The translations under genes and the position numbers were made by a program. A stretch of 64,000 bases of DNA from positions 1-64,000 of the forward strand of contig JBCDGN010000003.1 in assembly GCA_038751255.1 (NCBI GenBank), in the 5' to 3' direction. The stretch comes from JANSYP01 sp038751255 (GTDB lineage: Bacteria; Pseudomonadota; Alphaproteobacteria; Rhodobacterales; Rhodobacteraceae). The notes under the pieces are model-generated. The model searched no databases, was not told where the DNA came from, and saw only the letters and a list, made by a program, of their open reading frames with translations. This document shows positions 50,002 to 59,082 of the stretch, piece by piece (the stretch's first letter is position 1; every line of letters begins with the position of its first letter).

Positions 50002-51015
50002 TTAGCTGCCGCCCTGCACGATCATGCCAGTGACCATGTCGTAGAGCTCTTGCGCGGGCAGTCCGCGGTTGGTGTTCTCTTCGATCCAGGCTTGCGCGAT
50101 AGGCGCTGCTGCAGACTGTTGAAACGCTGCAATCTCGTCATCGGTGAAGGTGATTTGGGTGATCCCCCGTTCTTCCAGAGCAGGACCCCAAGCATCCATC
50201 GTGTTGTTGTTGTAGAAGTCGAGATAGTGCTCGAGCGCTGCATCAACCGAGCTCAGCAATGCGTCTCGATTGGCATCGGAAAGCCCGTTCAGCGCATCGG
50301 TATTCACCACAACCGGGCAATTCACCGTGCCGGGATTAAGGTTGGTTGTCCACCATTCGCCGTTCTCGATGGTGCCAAATGACATGTGCGCGTGGGGCGC
50401 AAAGGCCGCGCCTTTGATGACACCACTATCCAAGGCCTGGCGCACCTCGGTCGCCGACATCGAGGTCGGCACCGCACCCACTTTTTCCATCGCCGCGCCG
50501 ATCCCGCCGGTTGCGCGGACCGAAAGCCCATCAAAATCCGTCAGGCTCGCCGGCGCATCGCCGAGGCCCACAATGTTGTATTGCGGCAAAGGCGATGGCA
50601 TCAGCAGGGTAGCATTCCAGCGGGCCAGATCCGCGACCACCGCGGGATGCTGGTAGAGCGCCATGGAAAGGTCTTTTTCCTGCTCGAGCGTTTGTACACC
50701 TAAGAACGGCAGTTCAAGCACTGTGATTGAGGGGTTCTTATCGCGATGGTAGCCCGCACAGAATTGCGCCATCTCAAAGGCGCCAATGGAGATCCCATCG
50801 AGGTTTTCGCGATTGTTTGAAAGCCCGCCATAGCTGATATCGAGCACGAACTCGCCGCCGGTCTTTTCCGAAACCAGCTCCGCCAGCTTCTCGACATGCT
50901 CAGTAAAAGCGCGGCGTTTGCCCCAAAGCGAGACGTTCCACTCGGTCGCCATGGCCTCGGCGCCGAAGCTCACAATGATGGTTGCCAGTGCGGTCTGGCC
51001 CAAGATCTTGCGCAT
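50002..51015 (-). CDS. dctP: TRAP transporter periplasmic substrate-binding protein (DctP type)
   Basis: A 337-residue protein with a signal peptide (MRKILGQTALATIIVSFGAEAMA). The DctP fold is seen in ALDSGVIKGAAFAPHAHMSF and GLSVRATGGIGAAMEKVGAV, where an arginine (SVRATGG) is placed to bind the substrate carboxylate. Together with dctQ and dctM it makes a high-affinity importer, probably of an organic acid; the exact solute is unknown. The start at 51015 follows GGGAGGAC, and the frame upstream to 51069 lacks a signal-like sequence. Confidence 0.92.
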   Translation of the reverse strand: MRKILGQTALATIIVSFGAEAMATEWNVSLWGKRRAFTEHVEKLAELVSEKTGGEFVLDISYGGLSNNRENLDGISIGAFEMAQFCAGYHRDKNPSITVLELPFLGVQTLEQEKDLSMALYQHPAVVADLARWNATLLMPSPLPQYNIVGLGDAPASLTDFDGLSVRATGGIGAAMEKVGAVPTSMSATEVRQALDSGVIKGAAFAPHAHMSFGTIENGEWWTTNLNPGTVNCPVVVNTDALNGLSDANRDALLSSVDAALEHYLDFYNNNTMDAWGPALEERGITQITFTDDEIAAFQQSAAAPIAQAWIEENTNRGLPAQELYDMVTGMIVQGGS

Positions 51016-51211
51016 GCAGTCCTCCCAAATGTCCTGCCGGATCGGCTCCGGCCTGTCCTCGCGACGCAACTATGACACGCCACATTGCGTTTGTTTATGA
51101 AGAAAGCCACCAGGTTGGTAGACCTTAGCGTGCGGATTTCCGCGGGCCCCTTAGAAATGTCAAAAACGCTGACCGTCGACATCACTCCCATCGCCAGTGG
51201 AAAAGTACGAC

Positions 51212-51466
51212 CTATTCGAAAGCGATCCCGCGTGAGATCAAACGTTCGTCGGATTGTTTCGAAGGTGTGGCGGACAGCGCGCCCTGCACTGAGACGGCGA
51301 CCCGATAGCCTTTGTTTCGTGCGGCAAGCGCCGTTTTGAGAACGCAATGGTTTAAGTCACGTCCGACAACTTCTTGAGCCTTTCGGTGACAAAGAAGACC
51401 ACCTCCAAAGCGATTGAAACTCTGCCGACATACGACAGATAAAATCCTTTCGTAAATCGCCATCAT
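51212..51466 (-). pseudogene. Fragment of an isochorismatase/nicotinamidase-like hydrolase
   Basis: An 84-codon frame whose second half resembles the C-terminal part of cysteine hydrolases: SFNRFGGGLL, VVGRDLNHCVLKTALAARNK with the nucleophile-position cysteine, GYRVAVSVQGALSATPSKQS and a final helix ERLISRGIAF. The N-terminal half with the catalytic Asp and Lys is missing, and the join FGGGLLCHRKAQEVVG looks deleted. It is therefore read as the remnant of a lost gene. The family call is from motif memory only. Confidence 0.45.
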
Positions 51467-52406
51467 ATCAACTGGATGTTGCGTCCAGAATTTGCAAATC
51501 AGAGAGGGAATACCTCGTGACTTGGCGGAATTTTCCGAGCTTGGTCCGCACAGAGCATAACGCCAACAAGCTGATTAGGCGGAAAACGCTTCCAATATGA
51601 CCAGCCATCCTGCCAAGTTTGGGGGTTGTGATTGCTTGGTGCCCAATAACGCCGAAAGATCCGTATGGGCCTCGCTTCGAGCCTTACACAAATCCCGACC
51701 GATGATTGGCCATGCCGGAGTTAACTCTCAGCAGGCGCCAGGACCAGCAGCGTTCCAGCCTCCTACTCATACTTTGCGGAAAGGATTCTCAAGGCAAAAG
51801 CGTTGCCAATACTTGCGGTTGGCGCTCCAAGGATGGAAAACGCCCAACCACCGAGAGAAACCACGAAAGCAATCTAAGAGAAACGTATGAAAGGCGCAGA
51901 AAACGCGTCTGCGAGGGCTTTTGTAAGGTCATAATTTTCAGGTTTTAATTGGCTCTCCGCTCTTTTTTTGATTGGTAACTTGGCCATTGCCTGACCGTTG
52001 TGCCGCGACTGCTCTGTGCGACGGGACAAAGTCGGCCTCCGGTCTGCTTGGCGCGACGACAGACTGAGAGTTACGTTAGCGGCCCAGCCGCCGCCGCTTG
52101 GTGAGGTCAAAGAGGAAGCTGACGTTGACATAGAGTTTTAGCTGCCGATCGGTCTACTCAGCCGGGACGCAAATTGCGCTGACACCGGGTCCGGACTGTG
52201 GCGCGGATCCGTGACAATTTCTGCGCGTGCTCTTTTGCTGATCAAACAGGCATTCCTGGCGGAACGTGCCTTGCCTGCGTAGTCATGCTGCCCGATGACC
52301 GGTGGCCCAGATGCAAAAGCGCTGTGCGTCGCGTCCATCCAAGACCATCTTTGGCAATCCTTCTCGACAGTTGCCGCGACAAGGCCTACCCCTTTTATCA
52401 GTGCCA
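51467..52406. other. Gene-poor interval between the TRAP locus and kefF
   Basis: About 940 bp in which no frame resembles a known protein. Short frames at 51597-51890, 51874-52131 and 52138-52419 have irregular composition and no ribosome sites. Together with the decayed hydrolase next to it, this looks like a zone of gene loss. Confidence 0.5.
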
Positions 52407-52421
52407 ATGAACGGAGCATCC

Positions 52422-53030
52422 ATGTCTCGGGTCCTAGTCTATTACGCCCATCCCGGTGAACGCTTCAGCAAGGTCAATACCGCGCTCTATTCTGTGGCGC
52501 GGGATGTCGACGGCATACAGACCCTCGATCTTTACCGCGCCTACCCGCGCTTCAACATCGATATCGACGCCGAGCAGCAGCGACTGCGCGACCATGATGT
52601 GATCGTGTTTCAACATCCGTTGTTTTGGTACTCAACACCTTCGCTGGTGAAGGAGTGGCAAGACCTGGTCCTAGAACATGGTTTTGCCTATGGCACCGGG
52701 GGCGATGCGCTGCAGGGCAAATACCTGATGCAGGCGCTGTCTGCCGCGGGTCCCGAGGATGCCTATTCCACCTCTGGCTACCAGCATTTCGAGCTCCGTC
52801 AGTTCCTAACGCCGATGGAGCAGACCGCGCGGCTTTGCGGCATGCATTACCTCGCACCTTATGCGATGTATGGCGCGCTTTACGCGGTCGAGGAAGATCG
52901 GCTGGAGCCTCATCTGCAGGGCTATCAGCGCCTCCTCGAAGCTTTGCGCGACGATCGGCTTGACCTTCTTGCCGCACAAAACGCCGATGTTTTGAACCCA
53001 GACACGCTGCCCCTCAAGCCGCAGGTTTAA
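52422..53030 (+). CDS. kefF: KefF-like NAD(P)H quinone oxidoreductase, ancillary to K+ efflux
   Basis: A 202-residue flavodoxin-fold protein. The FMN/quinone-reductase features are RVLVYYAHPGERFSKVNTAL at the N-terminus, VIVFQHPLFWYSTPSLVKEW in the middle and GFAYGTGGDALQGKYLMQAL. Its position, three bases before a CPA2 antiporter, is that of KefF, which binds and activates the KefC/KefB channel under electrophile stress. The ATG at 52422 follows CGGAG; an ATG at 52407 is possible. Confidence 0.88.
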   Translation: MSRVLVYYAHPGERFSKVNTALYSVARDVDGIQTLDLYRAYPRFNIDIDAEQQRLRDHDVIVFQHPLFWYSTPSLVKEWQDLVLEHGFAYGTGGDALQGKYLMQALSAAGPEDAYSTSGYQHFELRQFLTPMEQTARLCGMHYLAPYAMYGALYAVEEDRLEPHLQGYQRLLEALRDDRLDLLAAQNADVLNPDTLPLKPQV

Positions 53031-53033
53031 TCG

Positions 53034-55100
53034 ATGGATCAGTTTCTCCTCACCGCCTTTTTGTTCCTGATCGCCGGGGTGATCGCGGTGCCCATTGCGA
53101 CGCGATTCAAGCTCGGCTCGGTTCTGGGATATTTGATTGCCGGGATCATCTTGGCCCCTGCACTCCGGGCGCTGAATGTCGATGTGGTGTCGCTTCAGCA
53201 TTTCGCAGAGTTCGGTGTGGTCATGATGTTGTTCTTGGTCGGTCTTGAGCTGGAACCGAAATTGCTGTGGGAGATGCGTGCCAAGCTTTTGGGCTTGGGG
53301 GGGCTGCAAGTCGGGCTTTCGGCGGGTCTTGTCACGGCAGTGGCGATGATGTTCGGCATGGCCTGGCAAACCGCGCTCGCAGTGGGTTTGGTTCTATCGC
53401 TCTCCTCCACCGCCATTGTCCTGCAAACGCTGAACGAAAAGGGGTTGATGAAAACCGATGGCGGGCAGTCGAGTTTTGCGGTGCTGCTTTTTCAAGACAT
53501 CGCCGTGATCCCGATGCTGGCGTTTTTGCCCCTATTGGCGCTGCCAGAGATGGCCGACATGGCGGGCCACGGGGCCGCGCTGTCCACTGCAGATGAAGCC
53601 GTGATTGCGACCGAGCATGGAGCCGATCACAGCGACGACCATGCACAGGGTCATGGCGCTGGACATAGTGAGGCGCATGGTGACGGGCACGGTGAGGGGC
53701 ACGGCGATGATCATGGCGCGTCGCTCAGTCTTGTCGATGGTCTGCCGCCCTGGGGTCAAGCGCTTGTCACACTGGCAGCTATCGCGTCGGTCATCGTCGG
53801 CGGGAGCTATCTGACTCGACCGATCTTTCGCTTCATCTCGCAAGCGCAACTGCGCGAGCTCTTTACAGCTGCGGCCCTCATGCTGGTCATTGGCATTGCC
53901 CTTTTGATGACGCTGGTCGGGCTATCCCCCGCCTTGGGCACCTTTCTGGCCGGCGTGGTCCTGGCCAATAGCGAGTACCGCCATGAGTTGGAAAGCGATA
54001 TTGATCCGTTCAAAGGGCTGTTGTTAGGTCTTTTCTTCATGACTGTTGGCGCGTTGATCGATTTTGCGCTGCTTAGCGAAGAGTTTTTCCTGATTTTCGG
54101 GCTGACGCTTCTCCTGCTGGCGATCAAAGCGGGGGTTCTTTACGGGCTCGCGGTTGGCTTTAAGCTGCAAGGCGCGGATCGACCGCTTTTGGCGGTGGCA
54201 TTGGCGCAGGCGGGCGAGTTCGGCTTCGTACTTTTGTCCTTCACCGTGGCCAATAACGTCCTCCCGCAAGAGATTTCAGATCGTCTCTTGCTAATCGTGG
54301 CACTGTCGATGTTGCTGACCCCGCTTCTGTTCATCCTCTATGACCGAGTGATCTCTGCGTTCTACATTGAGGAACAGGCGCAAGAGGCCGATGAGATCGA
54401 CGTCGATGCCAAGATCATCATCGCGGGTCATGGCCGTTTCGGTGGGATCGTCAACCGCATGCTGCGTGCCTCTGGCTATGAGACGGTCGTCCTCGATCAC
54501 TCCTCGTCTCAATTGGAGATGTTGCGGATATTTGGTTTCCGTGCCTTCTACGGCGATGCCACACGGCCCGATCTGTTGCATGCCGCGGGCATCGAAAACG
54601 CACGCATGCTGGTGATCGCCATTGATGATAAACACGCCACCACAGAGCTCGTGCGCTTTGTCACCGAGAACTTCCCCCATGTCTACGTGATTGCACGCGC
54701 GCGAGATCGCGATCATGTCTATGAGCTTTATGCTGCAGGATGCAGGGACATCATTCGTGAGACCTTTGACAGTGGCGTGCGCACGGGGCGCTCTGCGCTC
54801 GAAGCGCTCGGCATGCACCCTTACGAGGCAGAGCTTCGGTCACGGGATTTCGTGGCCCGCGACCGCCACGCCATCGCGCAACTCGCCGCGGTGTATGACA
54901 TGAATGTCCCGATCCATCTCAACGAGACCTATGTGGAACGCGCCAAAGAGCTGCGCGAACAAAGCGAGGCTGAAATGCGCGGCGAATTGCGGAACTACAA
55001 AGCGCGCGCAGAGCGAGGGTGGAACCCACCGACACCTGCGGATGTGGAGAAGGAGAAATCCGATGACGCTGCAGCGCGAAGCGCAGAGACGCAGACCTAG
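53034..55100 (+). CDS. CPA2-family K+:H+ antiporter, KefB/KefC type
   Basis: A 688-residue inner-membrane antiporter. The Na/H exchanger-like domain (residues about 1-450) includes VVMMLFLVGLELEPKLLWEM and VGLVLSLSSTAIVLQTLNEK. A cytoplasmic RCK-N domain follows (AKIIIAGHGRFGGIVNRMLR), which binds NAD(H) or glutathione adducts. A striking His/Asp/Gly-rich segment of about 40 residues (HSDDHAQGHGAGHSEAHGDG and onward, near 195-235) is inserted between two membrane helices and may bind zinc or other metals. Coupled to kefF upstream. It expels K+ and acidifies the cytoplasm to guard against electrophiles. Confidence 0.92.
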   Translation: MDQFLLTAFLFLIAGVIAVPIATRFKLGSVLGYLIAGIILAPALRALNVDVVSLQHFAEFGVVMMLFLVGLELEPKLLWEMRAKLLGLGGLQVGLSAGLVTAVAMMFGMAWQTALAVGLVLSLSSTAIVLQTLNEKGLMKTDGGQSSFAVLLFQDIAVIPMLAFLPLLALPEMADMAGHGAALSTADEAVIATEHGADHSDDHAQGHGAGHSEAHGDGHGEGHGDDHGASLSLVDGLPPWGQALVTLAAIASVIVGGSYLTRPIFRFISQAQLRELFTAAALMLVIGIALLMTLVGLSPALGTFLAGVVLANSEYRHELESDIDPFKGLLLGLFFMTVGALIDFALLSEEFFLIFGLTLLLLAIKAGVLYGLAVGFKLQGADRPLLAVALAQAGEFGFVLLSFTVANNVLPQEISDRLLLIVALSMLLTPLLFILYDRVISAFYIEEQAQEADEIDVDAKIIIAGHGRFGGIVNRMLRASGYETVVLDHSSSQLEMLRIFGFRAFYGDATRPDLLHAAGIENARMLVIAIDDKHATTELVRFVTENFPHVYVIARARDRDHVYELYAAGCRDIIRETFDSGVRTGRSALEALGMHPYEAELRSRDFVARDRHAIAQLAAVYDMNVPIHLNETYVERAKELREQSEAEMRGELRNYKARAERGWNPPTPADVEKEKSDDAAARSAETQT

Positions 55101-55103
55101 TCT

Positions 55104-55586
55104 CTAGCGCCGTGTTCTGCGCGCCGATCGTTTGAGTTGTGTCGCGTGAACCAGGTTGCCGCAACGGCCCAGCCCATGGGGCGGCATCCCACGATAGAGC
55201 GTGTCATAGGCGCCGGCCTCTACTTGATAGGCTTCGTGCCAGATCCCAATATGCTCGGGGTTCGCCTTTTCGGCGCCGCGGTTAAAGGCTTGCCATGCGG
55301 GCCAATTCTGGTCTGAGGAGGCCTGCGAATAGGCTGCCAGCGCATCAAAACTGCGCCAATACTCAACTTTGGTGAAGAACCCCAAATCCGTGTGACCCAA
55401 AAAACCTGATTGCGCGTCAGAGTCGTGGAGTTCTTCGAGCATCCGGTGCATCGCTTGCGCAAGCGGCACCCAGGCCATCAGATTCAGCGGTTTGTTGATC
55501 CGCATCCCGATGAGAAAGACCACGAAAGATCCATCGATTTGAGCTTTCATACGGTCTGGATTGATGATGCTCATCGTTTGATCCAT
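55104..55586 (-). CDS. DUF4188 domain protein
   Basis: A 160-residue protein that matches DUF4188: FVVFLIGMRINKPLNLMAWV, FLGHTDLGFFTKVEYWRSFD, AYSQASSDQNWPAWQAFNRG and HEAYQVEAGAYDTLYRGMPP. The dimeric alpha-beta-barrel-like fold resembles antibiotic-monooxygenase or haem-binding families, and a few related proteins are annotated as dehydratases; function is unknown. Convergent with the antiporter, three bases apart. The start could also be the ATG at 55574. Confidence 0.82.
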   Translation of the reverse strand: MDQTMSIINPDRMKAQIDGSFVVFLIGMRINKPLNLMAWVPLAQAMHRMLEELHDSDAQSGFLGHTDLGFFTKVEYWRSFDALAAYSQASSDQNWPAWQAFNRGAEKANPEHIGIWHEAYQVEAGAYDTLYRGMPPHGLGRCGNLVHATQLKRSARRTRR

Positions 55587-55817
55587 TCTCAGCCTGTGCC
55601 TCAAGCGCTCTTATGCAGCGATCCAGCTCGGCTGGACAGAGGGCAGATGCGGGACCTGCGAAAAATCCTCAGGCGTGTCTTTTGCGCGCGCAACGGGTTC
55701 GCCGCGCACCAACGCAGAACCAAATGGACACGCGGATTGACGCAACACCCTGCTCGGAATGCCATACCCAAAGACAATCCGCTTGGCCCATGACGCTGCG
55801 CAGGTCATGGTGGCCCA

Positions 55818-56945
55818 ATGAGCGACCCTAGTTTCACCCTTGGTATCGAAGAAGAGTATCTTCTTGTCCGCAAAGACACCGGCGATTTGGTTGAGGCCCC
55901 AGAAGCCCTGATGACCGCGTGTGAGGAAGATCTGCAAGGCCAGGTCAGTCCGGAATACATGCAGTGTCAGATCGAGGTGGGCACGCATGTTTGCACCAAG
56001 ATCTCTGAAGCGCGCGACGATTTGCGACGCCTGCGCGCCACCATTGCGAAACGGGCCGAAGACTTTGACCTTGCACCGATTGCAGTGGCCTGCCACCCGT
56101 TCTCCGATTGGAAGACCCAATCGCACACCCGCAAAGAACGCTACGAAACGCTTCATTCCGACCTCGGGGGCGTTGCGGAGCGCCTGCTGATCTGCGGCAT
56201 GCATGTCCATATTGGGCTCGATGATGACGCGTTGCGGATCGATCTTTTACCGCAGTTATCCTATTTTTTACCCCATCTTCTCGCGCTGTCGGTCTCTTCT
56301 CCGTTCTGGCGCGGCAGCGACACCGGGCTGTCCTGTTATCGGCTGACTGTCTTTGACAACCTACCACGCACCGGCCTGCCACCACAGTTTGAAAGCTATG
56401 CTGAATATAAATCTACCACAGGCGTCTTGATCGACCTGGGGATCATCGAAGACACTTCGAAAATCTGGTGGGATCTGCGGCCGTCGCAGAAGTTCCCGAC
56501 GCTGGAAACCCGCATCTGCGATGTCTCTCCGCGGCTTGAACACACGCTTGGGATCGCAGCCTTTGTGCAGGCCATCACCCGCATGCTTTGGCGGCTAAGG
56601 CGCGCGAACCAGCGATGGCGTCATTATGATAGCTTCTTGATCAACGAGAACCGCTGGCGCGCGCAGCGCTATGGGACCGAAGGCGGATTGATCGATTTCG
56701 GCGCGCGCGAGATTGTGCCCTTTGCCGATCTGGTTGAAGAAATGGTCGATCTCGTCGCGGAAGATCTCGAAGCCTTGGGCAGCCTGACCGAGATCGACGC
56801 CCTGCGTGATCTCGTGGAAAACGGCAACGCCGCGCAACGTCAGCGCAAGATCCATCGCGAAGCATTGGCTGCGGGGTGTGACACCGACGCAGCCAATCTT
56901 GCCGTGGTCCAGCACTTAATCGCCGAATTCACCGCCGATCTTTGA
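55818..56945 (+). CDS. Carboxylate-amine ligase of the YbdK / GCS2 family
   Basis: A 375-residue ATP-dependent ligase. The N-terminal block FTLGIEEEYLLVRKDTGDLV holds the metal-binding glutamates, and RLLICGMHVHIGLDDDALRI and FPTLETRICDVSPRLEHTLG are further GCS2 signatures. E. coli YbdK has weak glutamate-cysteine ligase activity; the physiological substrate is unknown. A full-length family member. About 215 bp upstream (55587-55817) separate it from the divergent DUF4188 gene, with no other gene seen. Confidence 0.9.
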   Translation: MSDPSFTLGIEEEYLLVRKDTGDLVEAPEALMTACEEDLQGQVSPEYMQCQIEVGTHVCTKISEARDDLRRLRATIAKRAEDFDLAPIAVACHPFSDWKTQSHTRKERYETLHSDLGGVAERLLICGMHVHIGLDDDALRIDLLPQLSYFLPHLLALSVSSPFWRGSDTGLSCYRLTVFDNLPRTGLPPQFESYAEYKSTTGVLIDLGIIEDTSKIWWDLRPSQKFPTLETRICDVSPRLEHTLGIAAFVQAITRMLWRLRRANQRWRHYDSFLINENRWRAQRYGTEGGLIDFGAREIVPFADLVEEMVDLVAEDLEALGSLTEIDALRDLVENGNAAQRQRKIHREALAAGCDTDAANLAVVQHLIAEFTADL

Positions 56946-56955
56946 GCCAGCTTTA

Positions 56956-57393
56956 TTAGCCAAGCATACCTTTCGCGCGTTCCCAACGGGAATAGACATA
57001 GACCAGCAAGGACACCAAGCCGACGCCGCCAAGCCAGTAATAGCCCTCGACACCGTAGTAGTCGTTGAATTTGGGGCGCCCGCAAAGCTCCAACCAAAGT
57101 GCCAGGGTCACGTAGGCAACGAACGCGATGAAGAGCGGTGCTGGCGCCAGTGCTCCGCGAAACCATAGAACTATGGCGCCCAAAAGGCCCAGCCAAGTGA
57201 ATATCGCCCAAGTGATCGCGACCCAATCGGGCAAGCTTTTCATCACTGCAAGCGCATCGGGATGCATCTCTTGTGTCAAAAGCGGCACGTCGAATTGGAT
57301 CAACACATATCCCACCGCCATCGCAACGTAGAAGACCAAAGCAATGAAGCTTACGAAGCCGTGGTGCCACGGCATGGTGTCATGTTCGTCCAT
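56956..57393 (-). CDS. Four-helix integral membrane protein, uncharacterised
   Basis: A 145-residue protein with four predicted membrane helices (GFVSFIALVFYVAMAVGYVL, WVAITWAIFTWLGLLGAIVL, LFIAFVAYVTLALWLEL and YYWLGGVGLVSLLVYVYS). Charged N-terminus MDEHDTMPWHHG. It looks like proteins annotated only as hypothetical membrane proteins in Rhodobacterales. The start at 57393 lies ten or so bases after GGGGGA; the frame reaching up to 57555 is not supported. Convergent with the YbdK gene, ten bases apart. Confidence 0.7.
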   Translation of the reverse strand: MDEHDTMPWHHGFVSFIALVFYVAMAVGYVLIQFDVPLLTQEMHPDALAVMKSLPDWVAITWAIFTWLGLLGAIVLWFRGALAPAPLFIAFVAYVTLALWLELCGRPKFNDYYGVEGYYWLGGVGLVSLLVYVYSRWERAKGMLG

Positions 57394-57627
57394 TTGTAAA
57401 GTTCCCCCGAGAACACCTTTTGTTGTCACTCCTTGCCTCTTGTGGCGGATCTGTCCAGTCCGAGAAACTGAAATCTTCACCCACCTGGCCTCAGAACCTT
57501 GAGGTACGGGGCGCAAAGCCTCGCGAGACCGGCGTCTTTTCGGCGACCTCGACAAATGTCCCTTGCCTTAGGCTTGCGCAATTACCGATACTCTAAGGCA
57601 GTGCCATAACTCGCGTGGGAGACTCAC

Positions 57628-58386
57628 TTGCCAAAGCTTATCTGCCTGATTGTTATTTGGTTTTTGGCGATCTCACCAACGGCTCAGGCGGCAGAGAAAG
57701 TGACGGTTTTCGCAGCGGCCAGTCTCAAAACCGCGCTTGATGAGATAGCTGAAGGCTATCGCGACGCGACCGGTGTCGAAATCGTCCCGGTCTATGCCGC
57801 CTCTTCTGCGCTGGCACGTCAGATCGCATATGGAGCGCCTGCAGATATTTTTGTCTCGGCCAACACAGCCTGGATGGATTACCTGGACCGTGAGGGCGTT
57901 TTGGCCGACGGAACCCGACAGGATTTGCTTGGCAACCAATTGGGAGTGATCGGCTGGGCAGGCCTGCCGTGGGACGGTTTTGCCTTGGACAAGCTAGCCG
58001 ACACGCTTGGCGATGAAAAAATATCCATGGCGCTGATCGATGCCGTGCCAGCGGGGATCTATGGGCGTCAATCGCTTGAGGCACTGGGGCTCTGGTCAGA
58101 GATCGCACCCAATGTTGCGCAAACCGACAATGTGCGCGCGGCCCTGGCTCTGGTGGCCACGGGGGCGGCACCCCTTGGGATTGTCTACACCTCTGATGCG
58201 CGCGCCGAACCACGTGTTGACCTGCTCAACACACTGCCCGCAGAGTCCCATGATCCGATCCGCTACCCCGCAGCGGCAATTGCTGGTCAGGAACGGCCAG
58301 AGACCATGGCATTTCTGAACTATCTCACCGCGGCAGAAGCGCTGCGGATTTTTGAGCGCCACGGGTTCCTTGTTGCCGAGTTCTAG
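57628..58386 (+). CDS. modA: Molybdate ABC transporter substrate-binding protein
   Basis: A 252-residue periplasmic protein with signal peptide (IVIWFLAISPTAQA). ModA features: VFAAASLKTALDEIAEGYRD, PVYAASSALARQIAYGAPAD (the Ser residues bind molybdate) and GAAPLGIVYTSDARAEPRV. The start is a TTG at 57628, six bases after GGGAG; no ATG lies close. First gene of a modABC operon. No sequence matching the ModE operator consensus was seen upstream. Confidence 0.94.
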   Translation: MPKLICLIVIWFLAISPTAQAAEKVTVFAAASLKTALDEIAEGYRDATGVEIVPVYAASSALARQIAYGAPADIFVSANTAWMDYLDREGVLADGTRQDLLGNQLGVIGWAGLPWDGFALDKLADTLGDEKISMALIDAVPAGIYGRQSLEALGLWSEIAPNVAQTDNVRAALALVATGAAPLGIVYTSDARAEPRVDLLNTLPAESHDPIRYPAAAIAGQERPETMAFLNYLTAAEALRIFERHGFLVAEF

Positions 58387-58389
58387 AAG

Positions 58390-59082
58390 ATGACCTGGCT
58401 TGGGCCACAAGAATGGCAGGCGCTGGCGCTGTCCTTGCGCGTCGCCTTCTGGGCCACGCTCATCAGCCTGCCGATTGGTATCTTCATTGCCTATGTGCTC
58501 GCGCGTTGGCGTTTCCCAGGTTACTCTTTGCTCAATGCTGTGGTCTTTGTCCCCCTGATCCTGCCACCAGTGGTCACAGGGTATCTGCTGCTGATCACCC
58601 TCAGCCCGCGCGCGCCGGTGGGCGCTTTTCTTGAAAGCCTCGGCATCGTGGTCGCGTTTGACTGGACAGGTGCTGCAATTGCAGCCGCCATTATGGCCTT
58701 CCCGTTGATGGTCCGTGCAATCCGCCTGTCCATCGAAGCGATAGATGTCAAATTAGAAGGCGCGGCTTCAACGCTTGGCGCCTCTCCTCTTTGGGTGTTC
58801 TTCACGGTCACTCTGCCATTGGCGCTGCCGGGGATCCTCGCCGGTGCGGTCATGGCCTTTGCCAAAGCGATTGGAGAGTTTGGCGCGACCATCACCTTCG
58901 TGTCCAATATCCCTGGTAAAACCCAGACCATCCCCTCGGCGATCTATTCCTTTTTACAGATCCCGGGCGGCGAAACAGCGGCCCTGCGCCTTGCGATGAT
59001 CTCGCTCGCCATTGCCTTCGGAGCAGTTATTGCATCAGAGATTTTCAGCCGCCGCCTGTCAAAAAGGATCCGTGGGTCATGA
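58390..59082 (+). CDS. modB: Molybdate ABC transporter permease
   Basis: A 230-residue permease with five helices and the family loop VKLEGAASTLGASPLWVFFT (EAA motif), followed by LPGILAGAVMAFAKAIGEFG. It forms the membrane channel with ModA and ModC. Its stop overlaps the modC start as ATGA, and modA ends three bases before it. Confidence 0.95.
   Translation: MTWLGPQEWQALALSLRVAFWATLISLPIGIFIAYVLARWRFPGYSLLNAVVFVPLILPPVVTGYLLLITLSPRAPVGAFLESLGIVVAFDWTGAAIAAAIMAFPLMVRAIRLSIEAIDVKLEGAASTLGASPLWVFFTVTLPLALPGILAGAVMAFAKAIGEFGATITFVSNIPGKTQTIPSAIYSFLQIPGGETAALRLAMISLAIAFGAVIASEIFSRRLSKRIRGS

Noticed and set aside
57394..57627. A ModE operator or molybdenum-cofactor riboswitch before modA
   Set aside because: No TATATA inverted repeat or riboswitch-like conserved core was found by eye in the 234-bp gap.
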